Shown here: piece by piece, positions 1 through 7,552 of the stretch
Layout: the number at the start of each line of letters is the position of its first letter
Position numbering within the stretch: the stretch's first letter is position 1
From: Clostridia bacterium
Lineage (GTDB): Bacteria > Bacillota > Clostridia > Christensenellales > Borkfalkiaceae
Direction: 5' to 3'
DNA length: 37,008 bases
NCBI GenBank assembly: GCA_017396365.1
Contig: JAFQMD010000009.1
Coordinates: forward strand, 1-37,008
Notes under the pieces: generated by a model
What the model was told of the DNA's origin: nothing
What the model saw: only the letters and a program-made list of their open reading frames with translations
The model's database searches: none
Program-made: the position numbers and the translations under genes

Positions 1-355
1 CTTAGATGCGAGCAAAAGAAGGCTCGTGAAAAAAGGGCGGACACGATAGACCTTGTCGGTCATCGTGGTCGCTCTTTTGAAACAGTAACGCTCTTTTGCG
101 AAGTATATAAGCCTTTAAAGTATTTAAAGGTTTAGATACAAGTTAGCCAAGGCTCGTAAGACTTTTACGGATGGGATAGAGCAACGTGACGTTGCAGACG
201 TGTTTTTCTATACCCCTATCGAGTAGCGTTTAAAGGCTTAGATGCGAGCAAAAGAAGGCTCGCTTTGGCGAAAAGGATTTGGTAGAACTTGCCGTTCACC
301 AAAGTCTTTTGGGCAAAGCAGTAACGCTCTTTTGCGAAGTATATAAGCCTTTAAA
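1..355. repeat. three copies of a ~120-nt imperfect hairpin repeat at the window edge
   Basis: Copies start near 1, 131 and 237. Copies 1 and 3 share an identical left block (1-26 and 237-262) and an identical right block (83-119 and 319-355), both exactly 236 bp apart, while the middles differ. Within each of these two copies the left half is an imperfect reverse complement of the right half; for example TTTAAAGGCTTA at 229-240 faces TAAGCCTTTAAA at 344-355, and pairing continues inward, so the DNA or RNA could fold as one long hairpin. The copy at 131-236 is more diverged but keeps TTAGAT and AAGGCTCG and has its own stems around 170-220. No ORF with a ribosome site runs through. The array probably continues left of the window. 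Confidence 0.75.
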
Positions 356-396
356 AAAAGTAGAGAGCCCGAACTTAAAGCCCGAGCCCCTACTTT
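353..396 (-). terminator. rho-independent terminator after the sigma/anti-sigma operon
   Basis: Read on the minus strand, AAAGTAG and CTACTTT form the base of a GC-rich stem-loop followed at once by a run of T. It lies about 35 bp beyond the stop of the RsgI-like lipoprotein gene and would end that operon before the hairpin-repeat array. Confidence 0.6.
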
Positions 397-428
397 ATAT
401 TGAGGGATAGGATAGGTTGTGTTAACGG

Positions 429-1943
429 TTAAGCCGATTGCTTACGTCCGTTTTTAAGTTCTGCCAAACGATTAGAAATTTCTTGTTCGGCTAAAGTAAT
501 CGCATCTTCCATAGATTTTTTAGCGTCGCTTAAAGTCTTTTCAAGGTCTGCCATTCTCGTCTCTATGGTTTTTAATTCGTCTTCAGAAAGGTCCGCTTTA
601 ATTTTTGCGAGCATTTCGTCAGCCTTTTTACCCATAGTTTTTGCATAACCGTCAAGTTTTTGGGAAGAAAAATCTCCGTTTAATAAATCTTGCGAAACGC
701 TTTCAACTATCGTTTGAACGTCCGTAATGAACGCGTCGAGTTCTTTTTTGAACGAGTCTGGAATTGTGTTCGTTGCAGTTTTAATCGAATTTACCACAGT
801 TCCAACTAATTCAACGACTGTTTCAATTTGAGGTTGATACTTTGCAAGTTCATTTTTAACGTCGGCTAAAACGTCTGTATCAATTTTGTCTAATACGGTA
901 GAAATTTGAACTTTTAGTTGAGTCAAATCTACGCTTTCACCCGCGTTTTTAATCATTACGTCAACGTACGATTCTATGGAGTCTAAAGTAATTTCTCCAT
1001 CGGAATTTTTAAGTTTATCAATTTGGCTTGCGTCAAGTTGTAACGCCGTTAAAACTTCGGCTACTAAACTCTCGTCGATAGGATAAGAAGAGACCTTTTC
1101 AACGTAGAACATTAAATTTGCCAAATCGCCAAAGCCCCTTGAAACAGTTTTATATACTTGGTATGCTTGACCGTACCAAAAAGTAGTAGGGTGCTTTAAG
1201 AAATTTTCTAAGTAATAACCTGCGTAAACGTTATCTAAAACGCTATTTACTAATCTATCGTAAACTAAAAACGCTTCGGCTTTTACTTTGTTATAAGCGT
1301 CGTTTACGTAAGTTTTAGTCTGCGTATAAACGTTTGAAACCATTTCGATAAGTTCTTTATCGCCTAGAGTAACCGCCACGTCTAAACTTACTTCTCCCGT
1401 CTCACTCGCCGAAAGGGCAAGTTTAAATTTTTCAACGGAAAGCGATTGTATAAGTTGATTATTTGGGTTTTCAGCCTTAAATTTTTCAAGTTTTCTAAGC
1501 AAGGAAAACGCGCCTTCGTCACCAACTGAAACGGTAAGTCCTAAATTAGACGCAGTTGCCGTAACCTTTGTTGAAATTAAATTTTCAAGTTCTGCAATTT
1601 TATCTTGATTTGCAGAAGATACGCTCGTTGAAACGACTTTATTATCTTCGCTTAAAAAACCAAGTTCGACTGCAAGGTCAGTAATTTTTTCAATAGCCTT
1701 GTCTAAGGGAACACCGACTATTCCGCTTTCTCCGTAAAGAAGAACTTGCGCGTCTTCATTTGCGCCGTAAACGCTTAAAACGACGTTGTCGCTATCTACG
1801 GTAAGTTCGATTTCAGGGTTTATATCTAAACTTACGAAAGACTCCGCGCCTTTTTCTTCGGCTTGGTTGTTCTTACACGAAACGAACGAAAGCATTGAAA
1901 TTACTAAAAGAATTGAGCAAACTAAACTGATTATTTTTTTCAT
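429..1943 (-). CDS. RsgI-like lipoprotein
   Basis: A secreted lipoprotein of 504 residues. The ATG at 1943 is chosen because GGAGG lies just upstream; the in-frame TTG four codons earlier overlaps that ribosome site. The N-terminus is a lipoprotein signal peptide ending FVSC (Cys23). Residues about 36-110 hold the SLDINPEIEL stretch typical of the extracytoplasmic domain of RsgI anti-sigma factors, including the Asn42-Pro43 pair. In characterised RsgI proteins this Asn-Pro bond is self-cleaved. The rest is mostly helical, with a strongly charged, coiled-coil-like C-terminus from about residue 400. The same domain occurs in the upstream membrane anti-sigma gene, so this is a lipid-anchored relative without a cytoplasmic part. 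It cannot bind a sigma factor directly. A decoy, ligand sensor or target of the regulon is inferred, not shown. Confidence 0.7.
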   Translation of the reverse strand: MKKIISLVCSILLVISMLSFVSCKNNQAEEKGAESFVSLDINPEIELTVDSDNVVLSVYGANEDAQVLLYGESGIVGVPLDKAIEKITDLAVELGFLSEDNKVVSTSVSSANQDKIAELENLISTKVTATASNLGLTVSVGDEGAFSLLRKLEKFKAENPNNQLIQSLSVEKFKLALSASETGEVSLDVAVTLGDKELIEMVSNVYTQTKTYVNDAYNKVKAEAFLVYDRLVNSVLDNVYAGYYLENFLKHPTTFWYGQAYQVYKTVSRGFGDLANLMFYVEKVSSYPIDESLVAEVLTALQLDASQIDKLKNSDGEITLDSIESYVDVMIKNAGESVDLTQLKVQISTVLDKIDTDVLADVKNELAKYQPQIETVVELVGTVVNSIKTATNTIPDSFKKELDAFITDVQTIVESVSQDLLNGDFSSQKLDGYAKTMGKKADEMLAKIKADLSEDELKTIETRMADLEKTLSDAKKSMEDAITLAEQEISNRLAELKNGRKQSA

Positions 1944-2014
1944 AAATGCCTCCAATCACTTTTTGCTTATTAAACTTTTTAAAAACCCGTTTTGTTGCAA
2001 CTAACTAAAAATTT

Positions 2015-3382
2015 TTATTGTAAATTTTTCCAGTAATTTTCAAGCGAGCCGTATTCTTTAATTATAGAATCTATAAATTGCTGATACTCGCCTTCGGTAA
2101 GCGGTTTTCTTTGCTGGCTGTAAATTTGGCTATTTTCTTTTTCACGCGCAAAGTAAACGCTTTGACTATACCCGCTTACTTTGTCCATAAAATCCTGCTC
2201 GTTTTCGGGCATTTTGTCAAAATCTTTGAAATCTTCACCACTTAACGCATTTAAAATTTGATTTATTAAAGAAATATTTTCTAAATACGCGCTATCGGTA
2301 AAATTGTCTAAAAGAGATTTAATAAAATCAAAATCAAACGCATCTTGCAAATCGAGCACGATTTTTAAAGTTAAATAATCGTTGATTTTTTGACTATGTT
2401 CGCTATTGTAAATAGCAAGTTCTTCTTCCATTTCCGCCATTAAATTACCAAATTCTTCGGTAAAATTACTAAAGGGTAAAGCCCTTACAGCCCAGTAAGA
2501 ATATACCGATTCGGGAGATGAAACCTCAAATATCCTCAACGGATTATCGCTGTGAGTTGCAATTTTTATGTTGAGTTCGTTAAGTTTTAACACTTGATTT
2601 TCAGAAACGGTATTATGGCTGAGTTGCGCCTTAACGTAGTTTTTCATATCGCCCAAAAGGACGTTTTGAGTGTAATAGTCTTGAATTTGCTGTAAGTCTT
2701 TGCCTAAAACTTGTCTTTCATACTCTAAAACAGGCGTTTTGGACAACTTGTCAATTAAATTTTTTATATTCGTTTCTTCGCCAAAACCTATGTTTTTAGA
2801 TATTTCGGCAAGAGTTTTACTTTCGGTTATAACAAGCGTAAATATGCCGTTTTGCATAAAATAATTTTCAACGCTCTTTTTTATACCGTCGGCAATTTTA
2901 CCCTTTTCGCTTAAAGTTATTTTAACGGCGTCGGGGTTTACCAAATCTAAATAGCCTAGTTTTGAAGAGTAATCAATAAACTTTTCAAGGGCTTTTTCAG
3001 TCGTTTGCCCAACCATTTCGCTTAGCCTTTTACTATCGGATAAAATAACGTCGGCGTCTTCGTTTAGCGCGGTTACCGTTTTTACTTTACCTTTATCGTC
3101 AACCGTAAAGGCAACTTTTGGGTTTACTTCTAAAACGAGCGCGTATCCGCTATTTACAGCGACGCCGTTTTTGCTACCGAAAAACACGGGGAATAAAATC
3201 GCCATACAAAGAGCGACGACAGCAACAGAACACGAAAGAACCATCTTCCAAGTAAAACTTCTCTTCTTTTCTTCCTTTTCACCGTTTTCAGCCCTTATAA
3301 TCGGCGCGTTTAAAACGTCTTCGCTTAAAGGTGGAACGACGCAGTCTAACTCTTTAAGCAATTTTTCTTTTAAGTTTTTCAT
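2015..3382 (-). CDS. membrane anti-sigma factor with RsgI-like extracytoplasmic domain
   Basis: A 455-residue single-pass membrane protein. About 45 charged cytoplasmic residues come first, then a membrane segment at about 46-69, then an outside domain beginning with ALVLEVNPKVAFTVDDKGKV, which matches the RsgI extracytoplasmic pattern including the Asn87-Pro88 pair. Its ATG overlaps the stop of the ECF sigma gene (ATGA), with AAAGGAGG inside the sigma 3' end, so the two are translationally coupled, as sigma/anti-sigma pairs usually are. The role inferred is to hold the sigma factor at the membrane until an outside signal or cleavage frees it. No zinc-binding (ZAS) His/Cys motif is visible in the short N-terminus, so the sigma-binding part is of an unrecognised type. 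The long C-terminal region (200-455) matches nothing I recognise. Confidence 0.75.
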   Translation of the reverse strand: MKNLKEKLLKELDCVVPPLSEDVLNAPIIRAENGEKEEKKRSFTWKMVLSCSVAVVALCMAILFPVFFGSKNGVAVNSGYALVLEVNPKVAFTVDDKGKVKTVTALNEDADVILSDSKRLSEMVGQTTEKALEKFIDYSSKLGYLDLVNPDAVKITLSEKGKIADGIKKSVENYFMQNGIFTLVITESKTLAEISKNIGFGEETNIKNLIDKLSKTPVLEYERQVLGKDLQQIQDYYTQNVLLGDMKNYVKAQLSHNTVSENQVLKLNELNIKIATHSDNPLRIFEVSSPESVYSYWAVRALPFSNFTEEFGNLMAEMEEELAIYNSEHSQKINDYLTLKIVLDLQDAFDFDFIKSLLDNFTDSAYLENISLINQILNALSGEDFKDFDKMPENEQDFMDKVSGYSQSVYFAREKENSQIYSQQRKPLTEGEYQQFIDSIIKEYGSLENYWKNLQ

Positions 3383-3903
3383 ACGCTATCCTCCTTTAAT
3401 TCTCTACGCAATTTCTCTATTGCCCTTTTATATTTTGAAGTAACCGTACCCGTTGGACAGGATAAAAATTTTGCAATTTCTCTATGCTTATACCCCCATA
3501 AAACGTGCAACACTACGATGCGCCTTTCTTCTTCCGTCAACGCCTTTTGCATAGCCTCTAAAATCTCGCCTTTGATAAAACCGCTTTCTTCAAATAGGTC
3601 GTCCTTGCTATTTTGGATTTGCAAGGCGAATCGAGCGTTTTTCTTTATAACGTCGAGAGCAAGGTTTTTGGCTATTTGAAGTAGCCAAGCCCTGCCGTTC
3701 GTCCCTATTTTATACGAAGAAATGTTAGTTTTTACCTTTAAATATACGGTTTGCATAGCGTCTTCCGTATCTTGCGCGTTATTTAAATATGAATATAAAA
3801 ACGCATACACGCCGTTTTTCGTCTTTAAGTACAACTGCTCGAAAGCCTTGTTATCCCCCGTCGCAACGGCGTGAAGTAGCCTATCCGTTTGTCTTCCGTC
3901 CAT
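3379..3903 (-). CDS. ECF-type RNA polymerase sigma factor
   Basis: A 174-residue sigma-70 family protein of ECF size with only regions 2 and 4. Region 2 covers about residues 15-85 (LYLKTKNGVYAFLYSYLNNA, then DTEDAMQTVYLKV, then GRAWLLQIAKNLALD). Region 4 covers about 118-165, with the helix-turn-helix YKHREIAKFLSCPTGTVTSK. It directs RNA polymerase to a small regulon. The start is the ATG after GGAG, seven bases upstream. It is the first gene of a three-gene operon with its coupled anti-sigma factor and the RsgI-like lipoprotein. The classical RsgI partner SigI lacks an ECF region 4, so pairing an ECF factor with RsgI-like domains is worth noting. A sigma-A promoter precedes the gene. Confidence 0.88.
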   Translation of the reverse strand: MDGRQTDRLLHAVATGDNKAFEQLYLKTKNGVYAFLYSYLNNAQDTEDAMQTVYLKVKTNISSYKIGTNGRAWLLQIAKNLALDVIKKNARFALQIQNSKDDLFEESGFIKGEILEAMQKALTEEERRIVVLHVLWGYKHREIAKFLSCPTGTVTSKYKRAIEKLRRELKEDSV

Positions 3904-3981
3904 CTCTATCTCCGCTAATTAAACGTTTTATTTAGGCTTTTTATTGCCTTTGCCTTAAAATTTTTTTTAAAGCCAAAGAAT

Positions 3982-4010
3982 ATTATAACAAAACGCGCAA
4001 AATTTTTCAA
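3982..4010 (-). promoter_or_regulatory. sigma-A promoter of the sigma/anti-sigma operon
   Basis: On the minus strand TTGAAA (4010-4005) and TATAAT (3987-3982) are separated by exactly 17 bp, about 79 bp before the sigma-factor start codon. This would give a housekeeping-driven basal supply of the operon. No second, self-recognised ECF promoter was identified. Confidence 0.75.
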
Positions 4011-4038
4011 GATTTTATTTAAATTTAAATTGCCACTA

Positions 4039-4067
4039 TTGACACCGTCTTGGTTGTGTGATAAAAT
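4039..4067 (+). promoter_or_regulatory. sigma-A promoter of the flavin-reductase-like gene
   Basis: TTGACA at 4039-4044, a 17-bp spacer and TAAAAT at 4062-4067. Transcription would start near 4074, about 25 nt before the ATG at 4099. It is back to back with the divergent sigma-operon promoter; the two -35 boxes are 28 bp apart. Confidence 0.8.
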
Positions 4068-4098
4068 TTTATTTAGCGATTTAAAAAGGAAGGTTTTT

Positions 4099-5013
4099 AT
4101 GGACAAGTTAAAAGAATTAAGAATCGTTGACAACTTTTACCAAACTTCTTCGTTTTTTCCTATGCCAACTATACTAATAAGTACGGTTAGCGAAAACGGA
4201 CAAACAAACTTAGGCGCGTACTCGCTTTGTTTCCCATACTATATCGCAGGCAAAGACTACTACGCTATGATACTTGAATGCAGAAACAGTTCTAATACGG
4301 CGCAAAATCTCTTGAGAACGAAAAAATGCGCGCTTAACTTTATTCCCGACAAGAAAAAATACTTCAAAGAAGCGGTAAGGTTAGGTTTTCCCGGCGATAC
4401 TACCGAAGAAAAAATGAAAAACTGTTTATTTACGCTTGGCGATAGCACGATAGGTAGCGATAGGCCTAAAATCGTTTTGGAAAGTTTTCAAGTTTTTGAA
4501 TGCACTTGGGACGACAGTTTAGAGGACGCTCATTTGGATAAAGCGGGAAATTTAGAAGGTTACGAACCTCCTTATAGGAATTTTAACGGCATAACTAGTA
4601 AATTCGGCGCGCATTTCATTTTGAAAATAGACAAAATTTTAATGCAAGAAAAATACCACAACTCTATAATTAACGGCGTAAACAAAAACAATTTCCCACC
4701 CGTTCCCGTTGACTACGGATATAGAGATAGCACTAACTTTTGGTGTTCGGCGTTTAAGCGCCCGTTTGCAGAAAAAATCCCAGACAAAAACAACGGCGAC
4801 GCAAAGTCGGTAGCATACGCGGCGGATAGAATAGACCCCGACGTTAAGTTTACGCCCGAAGCGTGCGCAAAACTTACTAAAATTCCAAGAGTGTTCTTAA
4901 AAGCCGCTCTTACGCAAATGGTAAATATTGCAAAGGAAGAAGGTATAACTTTAATCGACGAAAAGGCGCTTGAAATAATTAACGATAAGCGAAGAAAGGA
5001 AAAGAAAAAGTAA
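4099..5013 (+). CDS. flavin reductase-like (FMN-binding split-barrel) protein
   Basis: A soluble protein of 304 residues. The ATG at 4099 is used because AAGGAAGG precedes it and the promoter lies at 4039-4067; an upstream in-frame ATG at 4030 would precede the promoter. The N-terminal half (FFPMPTILISTVSENGQTNL, then the GAYS segment, then RNSSNTAQNLLRTKKCALNF) fits the FMN-binding split barrel of the flavin reductase/flavoredoxin family, which binds FMN and passes electrons from NAD(P)H or another donor. At 304 residues it is longer than the usual 160-200, with an extra C-terminal region of about 100 residues rich in Lys. It is monocistronic between its own promoter and a strong hairpin. 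The family assignment is fair; the physiological partner is unknown. Confidence 0.72.
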   Translation: MDKLKELRIVDNFYQTSSFFPMPTILISTVSENGQTNLGAYSLCFPYYIAGKDYYAMILECRNSSNTAQNLLRTKKCALNFIPDKKKYFKEAVRLGFPGDTTEEKMKNCLFTLGDSTIGSDRPKIVLESFQVFECTWDDSLEDAHLDKAGNLEGYEPPYRNFNGITSKFGAHFILKIDKILMQEKYHNSIINGVNKNNFPPVPVDYGYRDSTNFWCSAFKRPFAEKIPDKNNGDAKSVAYAADRIDPDVKFTPEACAKLTKIPRVFLKAALTQMVNIAKEEGITLIDEKALEIINDKRRKEKKK

Positions 5014-5043
5014 GGTTATAAAGTAGCATTTTGTATATTTTAT

Positions 5044-5080
5044 AAAGCGCCCCAAAAGTAAAAAACTTTTGGGGCGCTTT
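5044..5080. terminator. strong stem-loop between convergent genes
   Basis: A perfect 16-bp stem (AAAGCGCCCCAAAAGT and its complement) with a five-base A loop lies between the convergent flavin-reductase-like gene and the small membrane protein gene. The right side continues CGCATATTTTC, a weak U-tract for the plus strand. It probably serves the plus-strand gene and perhaps both. Confidence 0.7.
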
Positions 5081-5126
5081 CGCATATTTTCTTTCATTTG
5101 ATAAGTCACGATATTATTTATTAATT

Positions 5127-5477
5127 TTAACCATAACCGAATATCTTATCCCAAAGTCCCGTAGCGTCGAGTATAAGATAAGCGAGCAAAATTCCTGAAG
5201 GCACGACTAAAACCCATCCTATCCCATTTAGTGGCTGGCTATATTTCTTTACAATTATTTCGTCATCTTTTATTTCGCACCTTTCGTTTTCTTCGATATA
5301 ATCGACTATTTCTCCAGAATAATTTTCATAAACGTGATGATATTCCTTGGCAACCCAGTATTCGCTCGTTGGATATACGCTTGTTTTTGTAGAAATATCA
5401 ATAAAAATTGAGCCAAGTATTAGACAAACTATCGAAACTATACATAAAATATTTACTATTTTCTTTTCGTCACCCAT
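5127..5477 (-). CDS. small two-pass membrane protein of unknown function
   Basis: 116 residues if translation starts at the ATG at 5477, preceded by GGGGG at spacing four. An in-frame upstream ATG at 5537 would overlap the end of the vWA gene by 29 bp and has no better ribosome site, so the shorter form is preferred. Membrane segments lie at about 7-27 (IVNILCIVSIVCLILGSIFI) and 86-107 (WVLVVPSGILLAYLILDATG). Between them is an acidic outside stretch with many Glu and Tyr (HHVYENYSGEIVDYIEENER). No family is recognised. It lies 31 bp after the vWA gene in the same direction, so the two are likely cotranscribed. The 14-bp repeat TATAAGTCGATTAT sits just before its ribosome site. Confidence 0.6.
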   Translation of the reverse strand: MGDEKKIVNILCIVSIVCLILGSIFIDISTKTSVYPTSEYWVAKEYHHVYENYSGEIVDYIEENERCEIKDDEIIVKKYSQPLNGIGWVLVVPSGILLAYLILDATGLWDKIFGYG

Positions 5478-5487
5478 AAAACCCCCG

Positions 5488-5501
5488 TATAAGTCGATTA
5501 T
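5488..5501 (+). repeat. 14-bp intergenic motif, copy 1
   Basis: TATAAGTCGATTAT, found three times in intergenic DNA of this window. Here it lies between the vWA gene and the small membrane protein gene and forms part of the 13-bp palindrome at 5493-5505 (GTCGAT T ATCGAC). Confidence 0.6.
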
Positions 5502-5508
5502 CGACGTT

Positions 5509-6225
5509 TTATTTGTCGGATTTATCGTCTTTGCCAAGTTCGTTTTCTAAATCTTTTGCCCAACTTTCAGAAATAGAACCGCTCGTCCTAAAATCGCGAA
5601 GCGACATACTGACGGTATCGAAAAACGCTCTCGTTTGAGTTTTAGCGTCGTAATTTGCTGCGCGCTCCCTTCTTATGCCTATATTTTCGGCAGTTTCAAC
5701 TGCGTCTATATTTGACGCAACGAACAAAAATTCCCAACCAAAATCTTCTTCGTGTAGTCTAATCATTTCCTTTATTTGCCTACTATGATATTTCCTGCTG
5801 GCGTTTTCCATACCGTCGGTAGTTATTACGAAAATCGTTTTTGACGGCACGTCTTCTTTTCGAACGTACTTATGAACGTTTGCTATATGCTTGATTGCTC
5901 CGCCGATTGCATCCAGAAGAGCCGTTCCTCCGCCGACTTGATAATTCTCGTCCGTCATAGGCGGAACTTCCTCTAAATCTACCCTATCGTGCACCACTTC
6001 GCTATAAGTCGAAAACAAAACGGTAGAAACGTAAGCCTTACCCAAAAGGACTTTTTGTTTTTCAATCATGGCGTTAAATCCGCCTATTACGTCTTTCTCC
6101 ATGCCTGCCATAGAACCGCTTTTATCTAATATAAAAACGAGTTCCGTCGTGTCTTTTGTTTCAACTTTTTCTTGAATTTCCTTTGGAATACCGCGAGGCT
6201 CTACTTTGTCAACTTTGTTTTTCAT
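5509..6225 (-). CDS. von Willebrand factor A domain protein
   Basis: A 238-residue soluble vWA protein without signal peptide. The metal-ion-dependent adhesion site is intact: DKSGSM at residues 34-39, Thr in GGGTALLDAIGG (about residue 102), and Asp in VITTDGMEN (about 139). The fold therefore probably binds Mg2+ and a protein ligand. The start is the ATG with AAGGAG upstream. The C-terminus is charged and probably flexible. It follows the macro-domain/HTH gene in the same direction after 122 bp that hold a -10 box and a 16-bp inverted repeat. vWA and macro-domain proteins occur together in stress-response neighbourhoods such as Ter-type systems. That link here is inference; no TerD-like gene is present. 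Confidence 0.8.
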   Translation of the reverse strand: MKNKVDKVEPRGIPKEIQEKVETKDTTELVFILDKSGSMAGMEKDVIGGFNAMIEKQKVLLGKAYVSTVLFSTYSEVVHDRVDLEEVPPMTDENYQVGGGTALLDAIGGAIKHIANVHKYVRKEDVPSKTIFVITTDGMENASRKYHSRQIKEMIRLHEEDFGWEFLFVASNIDAVETAENIGIRRERAANYDAKTQTRAFFDTVSMSLRDFRTSGSISESWAKDLENELGKDDKSDK

Positions 6226-6246
6226 AATAAAAACTCCTTAAAATAA

Positions 6247-6283
6247 AATGTAGTCGCAAGTTTTAACTTACAACTACATTATA
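6247..6283 (-). promoter_or_regulatory. -10 box overlapping a 16-bp inverted repeat before the vWA gene
   Basis: Arms AATGTAGTCGCAAGTT (6247-6262) and AACTTACAACTACATT (6265-6280) are reverse complements but for two positions that would be G-U pairs in RNA. A TATAAT box (6283-6278, minus) overlaps the base of the repeat. The only -35-like TTGACC (6309-6304) is 20 bp away, too far for a good match. The repeat could be an operator over the start site, an attenuator for the vWA gene, or the terminator of the macro-domain gene. Confidence 0.5.
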
Positions 6284-6347
6284 AAGAATTTTTATTCAGT
6301 TTTGGTCAATCTTCAATTTACCTTTTAAAATTGCGTATCTGAAAAAT

Positions 6348-7382
6348 TTAAACGCCTAAACACACTTGGTCAAATTCAAAAAGAGTTTGATTGATTTTAA
6401 AAATATCGTATTCGCCGATTGTTAAAAAGTATTCGATAATTATATCAAATTTACTACTTTTAGAAAGAGTAAAACCTACTGTTGCAAGAAGACGGCGAGT
6501 TTCTTCTAAAGTAAGTTTTAAAGCGATTGCAAATGCAATTACGGTATTTTTGCTTGGCTTGTAATCTCTTTCGTTCATTATTTTATACCACGTTTGTTTG
6601 CTTACGTTTGCCATTTTATAACACTTGACTTCACTCATTTTCTTGTGGTCGATAAGTTTTAGTAGAGTAACGGCAAAGGTGTCGTCGATATTTGCAAGCA
6701 TTTCGACGAGTGATATTTTAGGTTTTAAACTTTTACTTACAACTGATTGTTCGAAGCAAAAATCTTCGCTTACAGAAAAGTCATTTTGCGCAAAATTAGG
6801 CTCTATTTGTCGATTAAACGACTTATACGCCGTCATTTTTGGTCTAACTTCACCATCTGCGTAGTTATCGTCTATAAACCTTTTAACGCCTAAATATAAT
6901 CTATCGTTAATTTTAAAAGCAGTTTTATCAAACACTACGAGATAGACGGTCATTTCGTTTAAGAGCAAAAATCTGCTTATCGTATCGACGGCAACGGACA
7001 TAGCATCTTGCTTTGGATAACCGTACGCGCCCGATGATATAATAGGAAACGCAATCGTTTCAACACCTCGCTCTTTTGCAATAAGCAACGATTTTTTGTA
7101 GCAGGACTCAAGTTTTTCTCTTTCTCCCTTTTGTCCGCCCTGCCAAATAGGACCTACCGTGTGAATAACGTACTTACACGGCAGATTGTATCCTTTTGTA
7201 ATTTTTGCATCGCCCGTTTCACAACCACCGAGCGTTTTGCATTCTTCTAAAAGCCCCACGCCTGCGACTTTATGAATTGCTCCGTCAACACCGCCACCAC
7301 CAAGTAGCGTATTATTCGCCGCGTTTACGATTGCGTCGCATTTAATTTTTGTAATATCGTTTTTTACTATATGTAACGGCAT
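6348..7382 (-). CDS. macro-domain ADP-ribose-processing protein fused to a C-terminal HTH-like domain
   Basis: 344 residues. Residues 1-175 are a macro domain of the O-acetyl-ADP-ribose deacetylase/YmdB type: [20 protein letters not shown], the ligand loop [24 protein letters not shown], and the second loop [16 protein letters not shown]. Such domains bind ADP-ribose and many remove it from proteins, nucleic acids or O-acetyl esters. A linker follows, then residues about 232-340 carry an XRE/HTH-like region ([16 protein letters not shown], then [20 protein letters not shown]) and a conserved-looking tail ending [10 protein letters not shown] recall this macro plus HTH-like layout from other Firmicutes. 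DNA binding is inferred. The start is the ATG after AAGGGGGG. Its own sigma-A promoter lies upstream, and the vWA gene follows. Confidence 0.85.
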   Translation of the reverse strand: MPLHIVKNDITKIKCDAIVNAANNTLLGGGGVDGAIHKVAGVGLLEECKTLGGCETGDAKITKGYNLPCKYVIHTVGPIWQGGQKGEREKLESCYKKSLLIAKERGVETIAFPIISSGAYGYPKQDAMSVAVDTISRFLLLNEMTVYLVVFDKTAFKINDRLYLGVKRFIDDNYADGEVRPKMTAYKSFNRQIEPNFAQNDFSVSEDFCFEQSVVSKSLKPKISLVEMLANIDDTFAVTLLKLIDHKKMSEVKCYKMANVSKQTWYKIMNERDYKPSKNTVIAFAIALKLTLEETRRLLATVGFTLSKSSKFDIIIEYFLTIGEYDIFKINQTLFEFDQVCLGV

Positions 7383-7472
7383 TTTGCCCCCCTTTTTTCT
7401 TATTATAACACGCTAATTACGCCAATTTTTGTCATATTACACGTATATTTTCGTAATTTTATCGTTTTGTGT

Positions 7473-7501
7473 ATTATATCACACGGACAATTTTTTTTCA
7501 A
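7473..7501 (-). promoter_or_regulatory. sigma-A promoter of the macro-domain gene
   Basis: On the minus strand TTGAAA (7501-7496), a 17-bp spacer and TATAAT (7478-7473), with GTGT and ACAC flanking the -10 symmetrically. The leader to the ATG at 7382 would be about 85 nt. The -35 lies only about 17 bp beyond the terminator of the glycan locus. Confidence 0.75.
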
Positions 7502-7517
7502 CACTTTCTTTATCAAA

Positions 7518-7545
7518 AAAACCCGAAGTATGAACTTCGAGTTTT
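7518..7545 (-). terminator. terminator closing the glycan-utilisation operon
   Basis: On the minus strand AAAACTCGAAGT pairs with ACTTCGGGTTTT around a four-base loop, and T residues follow. It lies only a few bases beyond the stop of the GH63-like gene. It is the only junction of the 25-kb run with a clear sense-strand U-tract, so it marks the 3' end of the operon. Confidence 0.8.
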
Positions 7546-7552
7546 TATAGTT

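Noticed and set aside
1..355. Possible CRISPR array or integron attC cassettes in the hairpin repeats
   Set aside because: Units are about 120 bp with self-pairing halves and only three copies, not short repeats with unique spacers. No GTTRRRY/RYYYAAC core pair of attC sites is present and there are no cassette ORFs.
3915..4133. 72-codon minus-strand ORF between the sigma gene and the flavin-reductase-like gene
   Set aside because: It covers both divergent promoters, is Lys/Asn/Phe-rich as expected from AT-rich DNA, and has no ribosome site.
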